Assembly (NCBI GenBank): GCA_035578175.1
Contig: JAQMRL010000001.1
Coordinates: forward strand, 239,813,538 to 239,877,537
Direction: 5' to 3'
Length of the DNA stretch: 64,000 nt
Source: Catonia carolina
Lineage: Eukaryota; Arthropoda; Insecta; Hemiptera; Achilidae
The notes below the pieces were generated by a model. That model was given only the letters and a program-made list of their open reading frames with translations. It was not told the origin of the DNA and ran no database searches. Shown here in pieces: positions 52,201-58,581 of this stretch. Numbering within the stretch: the stretch's first letter is position 1; each line of letters opens with the position of its first letter. Made by a program: the position numbers and the translations under genes.

Positions 52201-53485
52201 GGTACTAGAACTCCCTTGGCCCAACAGTAAGGGTGACGAAGAGAGAGACGTCACACCCCTTTCTCATACACGTACCTATGGCCTCTTATCTAAATTTTAT
52301 TAGAGTATAACAATAACATTTACAGGGTAATAAATTACAATTCATTAGGAAGCAAGAATTTTTTTTAGAATTTTTTGATTAAAATTGAACTTGTTAGATT
52401 GTGGTAAGCGAAACTCCAAATATTTTTGCCCGTGAGCTTCGGATGGTGTCGGCGGTGGAGGGTTATTGTATGGGCTGTGCCTGATGTTTTCTGTACGCCT
52501 GATGATACAACAGGTTCTCATAAGAGCTGTACTGCATTCTGAACGTGAAATAGAGTGTAGTAACTAGCAAAGAGGTAAAAAGGCTTGAAGGAGGGTTGAG
52601 GAGGAAGCCAAAACCCACCAAGGGTTGTTGAGCTACAAGATGGTGATAATAGATTTAGTTGATCGTACTTTCCCCCTGTACTTTGCAGTGGATGATGAAA
52701 AGTATAAGAGAGTATGATTGAAGAGCATGAAAAAATGCAAAATGAGGTTTTTCATTTCTAGGAAATATGGATATCTTTCTTACTTATGGATCTTTCTTCA
52801 GGTTTGTAACATTGAAGATTTTGTGTTTAATTTCTGTCTAGACTTTTCAAACCCTACCTATTGCTTAAAATATTAAACAAAACTAGAAAATGACCTCTTT
52901 ATTGATGGAGGGGTACAGACATTATAGGCACTATTTTGAATACATTAGACTCGTGTTGATAGGTTAGAAATATAGATTATTCTAAAATATCAGGCGAGAC
53001 AAAAGAATATGTAAACATGATCAAAGTCAAAGGAAAATTACATGGCTAAAAAATTTATGGGATCTCAGTATGATGTAGATTGAAATGCCTTTTTTCAATA
53101 ATATGTAAAAAAATAATTTATTTACTAGGTTGAAGGTTTCTGTGATGGTGATCAATGTTCCGGAAGAACATGGTAGGCCTACCTAAAGAAGAGGAAGTAG
53201 ATTCGTGGATTTTTGAAAAAATTTTAATAGAAAATTATATACACAGCGACTAAACACTTAATTAGATTGATATAAATTTAAAATTAAATGATAACAACAT
53301 ACTTTTGTGTTCGGACTGGAATCATCAAAAGCAATATTTGTAGCACCATAATTAGATATCGTATTCGCTCCATTTTCAATCACAAGGCGCCCACGCATCT
53401 CTTTCATCTCCAAACGGTCAAGAGATCGTTGTGGATTGAGATCTCTGGAGCTCTGTCGCCGGACCAGATGCGCTGTGTTTGCCAT
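31014..53485 (-). CDS. SLC6 family Na+/Cl- -coupled neutral amino acid transporter, 12 coding exons, 727 aa
   Basis: Joined exons (high to low): 53485-53303, 48948-48753, 47421-47198, 45253-45170, 44076-43915, 41751-41641, 39037-38836, 37481-37285, 36619-36418, 35349-35190, 33213-32950, 31212-31014 (stop TAG). All introns are GT-AG, all phases match, and the sum is 2184 nt. The protein has the 12-helix LeuT-fold plan of plasma-membrane solute carriers. TM1 carries [10 protein letters not shown] (110-119). Gly110 sits where monoamine carriers have the amine-binding Asp, pointing to amino acid substrates. TM6 has [10 protein letters not shown] (338-347). TM7 Asn372 and Ser376 match the chloride site, and TM8 has LGIDS (489-493), the Na2 site. 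Cys212/Cys228 are the EL2 disulfide pair. EL4 is unusually long and Ser/Thr/Pro-rich (about 395-450), as in the NTT4/B0AT group. The substrate cannot be read from sequence. The ATG at 53485 has a good context (G at -3 and +4), but the frame stays open to the acceptor, so an upstream start is possible. Expression, 5' UTR and promoter are unseen. Confidence 0.97.
32275..32870 (-). mobile_element. R1-like LINE, 3' fragment: ORF2 C-terminus plus 3' UTR
   Basis: The minus-strand frame 32837-32538 reads [20 protein letters not shown], later [20 protein letters not shown], and [15 protein letters not shown]. This is the conserved C-terminal part of R1-clade ORF2, ending in the 'L..HGCF..YL' motif. 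Below 32538 the 3' UTR continues to 32275; the block GGACTGGATGATAATCCCTC ... GAACATGATTTTTTCTCGCC recurs at 47567-47740. It lies in the last SLC6 intron and is truncated at its 5' end. Confidence 0.85.
32950..33213 (-). CDS. SLC6 gene, exon with TM11 and TM12
   Basis: Residues 575-662. [20 protein letters not shown] is the amphipathic loop before TM11 (typical of the amino acid branch); the exon then holds TM11 ([16 protein letters not shown]), an extracellular loop with YPAW, and TM12 ([20 protein letters not shown]). Acceptor TTTTAG, donor GTAACT; ends in phase 2. Confidence 0.96.
33442..33739. mobile_element. Foldback element / long-TIR MITE
   Basis: The two halves are near-complete inverted repeats: AAATTACAGT at 33442 pairs with ACTGTAATTT ending 33739, and GGTAAGGTAAAGATAAATTT on the right pairs with the left arm. 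The centre holds a shared CACCTTCTTCAGAGCAATAT / ATATTGCTCTGAAGTAGGTG pair and a loop. No coding frame. It lies in the intron between the TM10 and TM11 exons. No target duplication is clear. Confidence 0.85.
35190..35349 (-). CDS. SLC6 gene, exon with TM9 and TM10
   Basis: Residues 521-574. [20 protein letters not shown] is TM9; the following [20 protein letters not shown] is TM10, ending in the VSYLYGLKR loop. Family-typical spacing. Acceptor TTTCAG, donor GTACGT; ends in phase 2. Confidence 0.96.
35490..35760 (+). pseudogene. LINE 3'-end fragment in an SLC6 intron
   Basis: Plus-strand text in mixed frames gives [14 protein letters not shown], then [13 protein letters not shown] and a final WRRV-like stretch. 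These are features of the last ~90 residues of insect LINE reverse transcriptases. Stops and frameshifts are present. Related to the copy at 21136-21560. Confidence 0.7.
36418..36619 (-). CDS. SLC6 gene, exon with EL4b and TM8
   Basis: Residues 454-521. [20 protein letters not shown] is the re-entrant EL4 helix motif. [20 protein letters not shown] is TM8; Leu489, Asp492 and Ser493 match the Na2 site. Acceptor TTTTAG, donor GTAACT; ends in phase 1. Confidence 0.97.
37285..37481 (-). CDS. SLC6 gene, long EL4 exon
   Basis: Residues 388-453. [20 protein letters not shown] contains an N-glycosylation sequon (Asn403-Ala-Thr). It is followed by a Ser/Thr/Pro-rich stretch of about 35 residues, much longer than EL4 in the GABA or monoamine carriers but comparable to the NTT4/B0AT2 group. 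It closes with [10 protein letters not shown], which in the family precedes the GTGLAF motif. Donor GTATGT; ends in phase 0. Confidence 0.93.
38091..38527. mobile_element. Foldback element with about 85-bp inverted arms
   Basis: The left arm starts TTTATAATGCATCCCACAGC and the right arm ends GCAGGATGCATTATAAA. The arms stay complementary through 'CCTATATTCAATACTATTTT' and 'CACTGACCTGTCT' to about 38175. The centre includes GGTCCACCATCATCAGAGTG, similar to the centre of the 33442 element. The inverted similarity may extend some bases further out on both sides. Intron between the TM7 and EL4 exons. Confidence 0.85.
38836..39037 (-). CDS. SLC6 gene, exon with TM6 and TM7
   Basis: Residues 321-388. 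[14 protein letters not shown] leads into the unwound TM6 ([16 protein letters not shown], a hallmark of the family). TM7 contains [18 protein letters not shown]. Asn372 and Ser376 align with the chloride-coordinating residues of eukaryotic members, so Cl- dependence is predicted. Acceptor TTTCAG, donor GTAATT; ends in phase 1. Confidence 0.97.
39220..39640 (+). pseudogene. 5'-truncated LINE fragment in an SLC6 intron
   Basis: Plus-strand text: [20 protein letters not shown], stop, a degraded QAVEI/FLRR stretch, then [20 protein letters not shown]. This parallels the AAPVLLYGSE...LGVFSLNEK order of the 27481 copy. Stops and frameshifts make it non-functional. Confidence 0.8.
39641..41640. other. 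Intron remainder, nothing classified
   Basis: About 2 kb of intron before the TM5 exon. Two similar 'CTGTCAGATTT' stretches at about 40063 and 40819 lie in the same orientation, but I could not delimit an element. Confidence 0.4.
41641..41751 (-). CDS. SLC6 gene, exon with TM5
   Basis: Residues 284-320: [20 protein letters not shown] is TM5, followed by [13 protein letters not shown], the conserved loop before TM6. 111 nt, phase 0 at both ends, acceptor TTTCAG, donor GTAAGT. Confidence 0.96.
42610..43175. mobile_element. piggyBac-type MITE, TTAA flanked
   Basis: Flanked by TTAA at 42606-42609 and 43176-43179. Inverted ends are CATGTTGACTGCTA and, on the other strand, CCCGTTGACTGCCA. Subterminal direct motifs TGTGACCCAAATATGTGTC (42623) and TGTGACCCAAAAATGTGTC (43009) are typical of non-autonomous families. 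No transposase frame. TTAA duplication is the hallmark of piggyBac. Intron between the TM4 and TM5 exons. Confidence 0.85.
43915..44076 (-). CDS. SLC6 gene, exon with end of EL2 and TM4
   Basis: Residues 230-283: the TQYFWYR motif found at this position in many SLC6 proteins, then a loop, then TM4 ([20 protein letters not shown]) and the start of the GITSSGKV loop before TM5. Acceptor TTAG, donor GTAATT; phase 0 at both ends. Confidence 0.96.
44498..44900 (-). pseudogene. LINE fragment (RT C-terminal region) in an SLC6 intron
   Basis: The minus strand translates, with stops, as [31 protein letters not shown] and a terminal [14 protein letters not shown]. These correspond to the 'ESWT....RRIEAFEMWCYRRML.I.W' motif and the end of RTE/Jockey-like reverse transcriptases. 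Frame breaks throughout. Confidence 0.8.
45170..45253 (-). CDS. SLC6 gene, EL2 exon (disulfide and glycosylation site)
   Basis: Residues 202-229, 84 nt. The start of the second extracellular loop, [12 protein letters not shown], is followed by an N-glycosylation sequon Asn219-Gly-Thr. Cys212 and Cys228 correspond to the conserved EL2 disulfide. Acceptor TTTCAG, donor GTAAGT; phase 0 at both ends. Too short to show in a standard ORF scan. Confidence 0.95.
45390..46019 (+). mobile_element. Deleted mariner/Tc1-like element
   Basis: The left end AGGCAGCCCATATGTCGGTT and the right end (reverse complement AGGGTGGCTCATTTGTCAGT) form imperfect inverted repeats of about 25 bases. The interior keeps only a transposase C-terminus on the plus strand (about 45639-45888): [15 protein letters not shown], then [20 protein letters not shown] and a stop after [10 protein letters not shown]. 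The last catalytic residue expected after 'LTP' reads Asn, so the relic is inactive. It lies in the EL2-side intron of the SLC6 gene. Confidence 0.8.
46597..47122. mobile_element. TTAA-flanked MITE, piggyBac-type
   Basis: TTAA at 46593-46596 and 47123-47126. Ends CACTTTCAACCC and (reverse complement) CACTTTCAGCGC are short inverted repeats. Internal direct motifs CCCTATGTATATCAA and CCCATGTGTATCAAA lie near the left end. The 119-codon minus-strand frame inside (47079-46720) has no recognisable domain and is probably chance. Confidence 0.75.
47198..47421 (-). CDS. SLC6 gene, exon with TM2 and TM3
   Basis: Residues 128-201. It completes the NGGGAF motif, then TM2 ([15 protein letters not shown]), the [16 protein letters not shown] intracellular loop typical of the family, and TM3 with the [10 protein letters not shown] segment whose tyrosine lines the substrate site. 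Acceptor TTTCAG, donor GTCAGT; ends in phase 0. Confidence 0.97.
47567..47740 (-). repeat. R1-like LINE 3' UTR fragment
   Basis: Similar to the 3' end of the element at 32275-32870: shared GACGAGAAAAATTCATGTTT, GTCCAGTCCCAAGGGGG and CACCTCCCTCAG. No coding part remains, so it is a severely 5'-truncated copy. The minus-strand 3' end runs into an A-rich tail (T-run at about 47552-47560). Confidence 0.75.
48753..48948 (-). CDS. SLC6 gene, exon with TM1
   Basis: Residues 62-127. A Gly/Glu-rich linker ([13 protein letters not shown]) leads into TM1 with [20 protein letters not shown], the most diagnostic SLC6 signature, including the unwound substrate/Na+ segment (Ala108, Gly110, Asn113) and the extracellular-gate Arg116. 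Acceptor TTTCAG, donor GTAATT; ends in phase 1. Confidence 0.97.
48960..51171. other. First SLC6 intron, left part
   Basis: AT-rich. At 50085-50150 there is a fragment with CATTGAAACTACCACCATCA followed by TCAGAGTAAT, matching the centre motif of the foldback elements. Otherwise nothing recognised. Confidence 0.4.
51172..51290 (+). repeat. tRNA-derived SINE family E, degraded
   Basis: The head GGCCGACCCATGTTGTATTG and GGTCACGACAACTGGCTTCT match the 28290-28414 copy (opposite orientation) with several changes. Box B is poorly kept. Confidence 0.65.
51640..51960 (+). pseudogene. LINE 3'-end fragment in the first SLC6 intron
   Basis: Plus-strand text [18 protein letters not shown], then [20 protein letters not shown] and [20 protein letters not shown]. 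This is the 'GHxxRM...GRRxxGRPxxRWxD' terminal region of insect LINE reverse transcriptases. The frame at 51746-51940 is open but lacks the catalytic domain. Confidence 0.7.
51961..53302. other. First SLC6 intron, right part
   Basis: The block 52200-52700 is noticeably more GC-rich (for example GGTGTCGGCGGTGGAGGG) and may be decayed LINE DNA; no protein motif is convincing. The rest is AT-rich. Confidence 0.4.
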
Positions 53486-53505
53486 CACCCCTACCCAGCC
53501 ATGAC
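53303..53505 (-). CDS. SLC6 gene, first recognised coding exon (cytoplasmic N-terminus)
   Basis: Acceptor TTTTCTAG precedes 53505 and donor GTATGT follows 53303. From the ATG at 53485 it encodes residues 1-61, starting [10 protein letters not shown], a charged hydrophilic tail with no membrane segment. It ends in phase 0. The 20 nt before the ATG would be 5' UTR, or coding if translation starts in an exon further upstream. Because the exon begins at a splice acceptor, at least one more upstream exon must exist. Confidence 0.88.
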
Positions 53506-54213
53506 CTAGAAAACAAATTAATATCTTAATTAAAAACAAGATAAACTTTGATTACTCTTTAAATTAATTAAAAACTAACAATATAAATAGTGAAAATTTC
53601 TACTAGAATGTGTAAAAGGGAATACACTATTTATTATAATTCATTTTATGCTAAATATATTACTGCATTAAAAGATTCAATTAGTGAAGAGCTTAGAAGA
53701 TTTTACTGCAAAAATAATTAAGAAAAGCAGTTTTACAACGTGGAAATAATTTACACAAAAATAATTTTCTGTGAAAATAATACTAGTTTAAAAAAATTGA
53801 AAAACAACATTAGATCATCATAACAAAAATTAATAATTCAAAAACCTGCAGTATTTGGGGCACCAAATCTTTCCTGTCAATTCAAACAAAATAAATCTGT
53901 ATAAATCAAGTTTAAAACCCATTTCGAAATATTATTTTTGAGCTTTTCTGCAAATTTTAACTTCAAAATTTTAGAACTATTTCAGTCAAAAACTATCAGA
54001 AACATGTTGAACGTACCATGGTAGACCTACATAAACATAAAATTTGTTTGAGATCTTAATATAAAAACAGTAAACCAAGAAATTGGAGTTTGATATTTGG
54101 GTAGACTTTATGAACATACAGTCTATCCAAATTTTTATCTATTGTTTAACACAAAATTCAAGGTTAAAACCATTAAATTTTTTTTACTTGCCTTATTGAT
54201 ACTGTAATCAAAT
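53506..54213. other. Upstream flank or 5' intron of the SLC6 gene
   Basis: The acceptor at 53506-53507 implies an intron here leading to an unseen upstream exon. No feature recognised. Confidence 0.5.
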
Positions 54214-55294
54214 GTTTTTGTAATCCTTAATGTGCAATCTGTTCAATTTAAGAACAATAAGCAACCCCATGACCCAACGAGATGAGGATGATGTTAAAAT
54301 GAGGTATAGTCTTGTACAGACTCAGGCTGACCATTCCAAAAATAGTATGTTAATTGAACTACAACTCAGCCATCAAAGTACACCAGTAACCACTGTTTAG
54401 TATTCAAACCTGTCTGTATAAAAGTATAAGATATGAACCAGGAACGTTTGTGTTTGAAAATCAGCTGGGGTCTTATTGCTAGCGTGCCTACAAAAACTGC
54501 AAATGCAACATGCAAAACACCACAATATTAATAAATTGTAATATCTGATGTGAAACACTCACATGACTTTCTCTTGACAATGTATATGATATATAATATA
54601 ACCTATTATTTTTAATCATTATAAAATGATTGACAACGTAAAATGAAAAAGGTAATGTAGTTTTAATCATGAGTGAATGATACTAAATGAAAATCATCCT
54701 CTGTACAATTTAAAAACATGGAAAATCACTAATTGACGCTAAACTAAGGGCTCTGAAGAAAAAATCAGTTTGAAATAAAAGTTGTATGTTTCTTTTTTAA
54801 ATTTCCTACAACTTATATTAAATAGGTCTACACTTTTGTTGTAAAATGCCTACCTACTAAGTTCGCAATTTGAAATAATTTCGTTTTTCCACTGATTTTG
54901 ATAGTAAAAATACACAAAACCACTAACTGACGCTAAACTAAGCCTAGAAATCTTGTTTCAATTCAAAGTTCATAGCAACATTGGCGAATGTTTTAATTTA
55001 ATTTTTTAATAGTTTAACACTATACTATTAATATAGGTGTTAAAATAGTTAAGTGTTAGTATTTTTAAAAGGAACTTCATCAGTTACCAACAAGGTATGC
55101 ATTGTACAATCAATGCACGTAAAGTATATACCTCCTGTACTTCTGCGACCCGCAATGATGTTTTGTGTTGCATGGTGCATTTGCAGGTTTTGTAGGCGCG
55201 CTAACAAAGTGCGGGGCGTCTAACAGAAAAGACCCATCAGCTGTAAAACAGCTGACTCGCAGTGACGACTTACCACCAGACCAATCTGGTGGGT
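54214..55294 (-). repeat. tRNA-derived SINE family A, split by a DNA transposon
   Basis: The head (minus strand TTGGTCTGGTGGTAAGTC, at 55290-55273) and palindrome lie right of the insertion; box B region, body and tail lie left of it (54214-54467). Removing 54468-55235 plus one copy of the 8-base duplication restores a normal SINE. Confidence 0.88.
54468..55235. mobile_element. hAT-like non-autonomous DNA transposon, 8-bp duplication
   Basis: The 768-bp block is flanked by ATCAGCTG at 54460-54467 and 55236-55243. Ends GGGTCTT and AAGACCC are inverted; inside them a longer inverted similarity (GCCTACAAAAACTGCAAATG on the left against the right arm) continues after an apparent deletion of about 22 bases on the left. 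The 8-bp duplication points to hAT (P elements also make 8 bp). No transposase. An internal motif GACGCTAAACTAAG recurs at about 54736 and 54930. Confidence 0.85.
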
Positions 55295-55544
55295 AATAAA
55301 ATTTTTTTTTAGCTTTTATTTGTTATCGGGAACTGTACATTATAGACAACTACCCAATTTCATAGCTGCTTTTTGCTGTATTATTTTTGACGTGGATTAG
55401 GCGTAAGTTAGAACAGGGACCCTCAGTAGAGTTTGTTCCAAGACGGCTGTCAGCTGGCCACCATACAAAGTCGCTTGCACAACTGGCGTTACTTAACAAA
55501 AAATAGCGTCTTTCTACAAGCTGACTGATTGGGCCAAAATTTTT

Positions 55545-55770
55545 TTTTATTTCTAATTTGCGTACGTTGTAATCTGTTCAATTCAGAACAATAAGCAACC
55601 CCATGACCCAGTGAGATGAAGAGGATATGTATGACGTGAAAATGAGATGTAGACTTGTACTGACCCAGGCCGACCATTCCTGAGAGTATGGTTAAATTGA
55701 ACCCCAACCATCAATGTACACCGGTAACCACTGTCTAGTATTCAAATCCGTATAAAAATAACTACCTTTA
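55545..55770 (-). repeat. tRNA-derived SINE family A, head truncated
   Basis: Body and tail are present (GTGTACATTGATGGTTGGGG and further on the minus strand), but the tRNA-like head is missing: the copy stops where the next SINE's tail begins. Confidence 0.85.
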
Positions 55771-56052
55771 CTTTTTTTTAGTATTCCTAATTTGTGTACG
55801 TTGCAGTCTGTTCAATTTAGAATAATAAGCAACCCCATGACCCAATGAGATGAGGATGATGTGTATGACGTGTAAATGAGGTGTAGTCTTGTACAGACCC
55901 AGGCTGACCATTCCTGAGAGAGTATCGTTAATTAAACCCCAACCAACAAACTACCTTTACTAGGATTTGAACCAGGAACCTTCGTCTCCGGAAATCAGCT
56001 GTTAAACAGCTGACTCGCGGCGACGACTTTATTTCTAGACCAACCCGGTGGG
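55771..56052 (-). repeat. tRNA-derived SINE family A, with intact head
   Basis: The minus-strand head begins near 56052 (CCACCGGGTTGGTCTAGAAA), contains the CAGCTGTTTAACAGCTG palindrome and box B GGTTCAAATCC, and ends in an A-rich tail (T-run at 55771-55779). The body has lost about 30 bases near 55945. Its box B is the closest to consensus of all copies. Confidence 0.87.
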
Positions 56053-56684
56053 ATTATCAAAGTTTAGCTTAACATTTTTGTGTTTTATTTTATTGTCTCG
56101 TAAGTATCAAGAGGGTCAAATCGAAGTTCAAAGGTTAAATAATGTAAGTCAAAGGTTAAATATCGATGGTCAATCGATGGATGTTTGATTTTCTTTAATT
56201 TTTCGCTGTTTTTACCATATTAGTTACTTATTATTCAACATGTACTTTTTTGACAGTAATTAATTTACAAACAGTTTAACAAAAATTTTCAGTAAATGTG
56301 TTAAAAATGTTAGAATGTATCTTGAAGAAGAAGCACTCAGCAGCGTTGCTTCCGTGTAATCGTTTGGTTATAAGTGATAAACGGTTTATTCTTGAGACCT
56401 GGCGATTTATAACTTTTCATTAATACGGAAAATACGTTGTTTTCGTTTTAAAACTAATGGACGAGGTGAATGAAAAGTGAAAAGTAGATAATGAAGATTT
56501 GATACGTAAAAAAAACGAAAATGAAGATGTGTTTGATGATTGAGTTTTTAGATTAATGAGTGTTACTACGATTAAGTTTATTGAAAAATAAGAGTCAATC
56601 ATTCGTAATATAATTGTCTTTTTAATCTTGAAAGAATGTTAAAAATTTTTAACATGAACTTAATGTAATGCAGCAGTAAATACA
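56053..56684. other. Intergenic DNA
   Basis: No gene recognised; includes the repeated TCAAAGGTTAAAT words near 56120-56160. Confidence 0.45.
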
Positions 56685-58581
56685 TTTTTTTTTTTAACTT
56701 TAATAACTTTATTTGCAACTATATACGAAGATACAACGAGCAAATTAGATGACAGTAAACAAAGGATGACAAGGAAAAAAATAGAAAAAATAAAAAATAA
56801 AATAAAAATAAATAAATGAAAAAGAACAGTGATACCCATTGGTATATGTTCTATGAAATAAAGTTCATGATACATGAATGATAAATAACAACATAAGAAA
56901 AAAAAGAAGAAAGAAAAATAAAATAAATCACTTTATAGAAGATCTCTGGCCTATTGACGTTTCAACCTGCGCTGCGGATTTCCTGGTAGTGATGCATCCG
57001 ATAGTTTGGTGATTAATTCGTTGGGGTGATCATGCAATTTTCTGTGAAAAACACTGTAGCTGGACTTAACTACTTCACTTATGAACGGAATATTAAGGTC
57101 GTCATGTAGAATTTTGTTGTTGACATAAACAGGTGCGCAGGTGATTAAACGTAGGCATTTTGACTGAAAGGCTTGTAATTTTTGTAGATTGCTCGGTTTA
57201 GCTGTGCCATAAATTTGTAGTCCATAGGTCCATATTGGTTTGAGATAAACTTTGTATAGTAATAGTTTAGATTTTAGAGTCAGTGAAGAGCGGCGTCCAA
57301 GTAGTCGAAATAGTTCTTTCAATTTGGAGTTCAAAGTCAGTCTTTTGGTTTTTATTTGAGTCGCCCAGGTGAGTCTCTTGTCAAGGTGAAGTCCAAGGTA
57401 TTTAACTTTTTGTCGTTGTGGTATCGGTTTATTGTCGAGGAATAGTTGAGGACATTCGCCTTTCCGGAGAGAAAAGGTGACATGCACTGATTTTGAAGCG
57501 TTGAATTGGATCCTCCAGATTTTTAACCAATAATTTAAAAAGTTAATGTGACTTTGTAAATTATTACTTGCTGCTTCTGGCTTTACATCAGAAGAAAGGA
57601 TGACTGTATCGTCAGCATAAGTCGCTAAGGTGGTGTTAGCAGATGCAGGTAGATCTGATGTATAGATGCTGTAAAGCAGTGGCGACAAGATTGATCTTTG
57701 TGGAACACCAGCGACGATTTGTTTGTAGTCAGACAGAGCCGTGTTATGTTTTACTTGAAAAAATCTGTCCGTTAAAAAGGAGCTGATGATTAAGAAATAG
57801 GCATCTGGCAAGAATTTTCTTAATTTATATTGCAGACCTTGATGCCAAACTTTATCAAACGCTGCGCAAACATCAAAGAAGACGGCACTTACATATTTTT
57901 TTTGTTCAAAGCCAGAGGCAATTTGATCAACGATTCTGTGTAGTTGATGAATTGTGCTGTGCCGTCGACGGAACCCAAATTGATGATTAGGGATTATACC
58001 TTGGTCTTCTACAAATATAAGCAGTCTTGGGAGTAAAAGTTTTTCGAATAATTTTGAAACTGTTGAAAGTAAACTGATGAGCCTGTAAGAAGATGGTTCG
58101 TGGATTGGTTTATTTTCTTTATGAAACATGATAACTTGTGAAAATTTCCACTGTATAGGAAAGTGGGTGGTCCGCAAAATAGCATTAAAAATTTGTGTAA
58201 TTAGAGTTATTCCTGCTTGTGGCAGTTCACGTAGTACTTCAGCCGTTATCAAATCATATCCAGGAGATTTTTTTAGTGGCAATTGAGTAATTGCAGTCTT
58301 TATTTCTTGGTCAGTAAAATTGAGTGGAGGTAGACACAACTGTAAAGGTGAAGATACTTTATCTTCTATTAATTTTGTAAAAGCGGGTACAGCATCACCA
58401 TGAGGTTGGAACGTCTTTTCCAAGTGTTCAGCAAATAGGATGGCTTTTTCATTGTCAGATTTTGCCCATGTGTTGTCCAGTTTCCGAAGAGGAGGGCAGT
58501 GAGGAGTATAGCGTAGGAGTTTACCGGTTTCTTTCCATAGACTTCCATCTTTCGTATTCAGGTTCCTAACACGATTTTCTA
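56685..58581 (-). mobile_element. Jockey-clade LINE, 5' truncated, with poly(A) tail
   Basis: The minus-strand reading frame is open from about 58581 to the stop at 56951; a 3' UTR of about 255 bases follows and an A-tail (T-run 56685-56695) ends it. The 5' part (endonuclease and most of the region before the RT) is missing, typical of incomplete target-primed reverse transcription. I did not find a convincing target duplication. Confidence 0.93.
56951..58423 (-). CDS. Jockey-type reverse transcriptase fragment, 490 aa
   Basis: From the first Met it reads MEKTFQPHGDAVPAFTK, but the frame is open upstream (LENRVRNLNTKDGSLWKETG) so this Met is not the real start. RT landmarks: KKSPGYDLITAEVL (51-64), YRLISLLSTVSKLFEKLL (113-130), motif A FFDVCAAFDKVWHQGL (182-197), motif B GVPQRSILSPLLYSIY (239-254), motif C YADDTVIL (269-276) with the catalytic Asp pair, and a C-terminal thumb/connection region with VYLKPIWTYGLQIYG. 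No stop codon interrupts it. Motif B has Arg where almost all relatives have Gly (PQGS), and Leu replaces Pro in the YRPISLL motif, so activity is doubtful. No transmembrane or host function implied. Confidence 0.93.
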   Translation of the reverse strand: MEKTFQPHGDAVPAFTKLIEDKVSSPLQLCLPPLNFTDQEIKTAITQLPLKKSPGYDLITAEVLRELPQAGITLITQIFNAILRTTHFPIQWKFSQVIMFHKENKPIHEPSSYRLISLLSTVSKLFEKLLLPRLLIFVEDQGIIPNHQFGFRRRHSTIHQLHRIVDQIASGFEQKKYVSAVFFDVCAAFDKVWHQGLQYKLRKFLPDAYFLIISSFLTDRFFQVKHNTALSDYKQIVAGVPQRSILSPLLYSIYTSDLPASANTTLATYADDTVILSSDVKPEAASNNLQSHINFLNYWLKIWRIQFNASKSVHVTFSLRKGECPQLFLDNKPIPQRQKVKYLGLHLDKRLTWATQIKTKRLTLNSKLKELFRLLGRRSSLTLKSKLLLYKVYLKPIWTYGLQIYGTAKPSNLQKLQAFQSKCLRLITCAPVYVNNKILHDDLNIPFISEVVKSSYSVFHRKLHDHPNELITKLSDASLPGNPQRRLKRQ

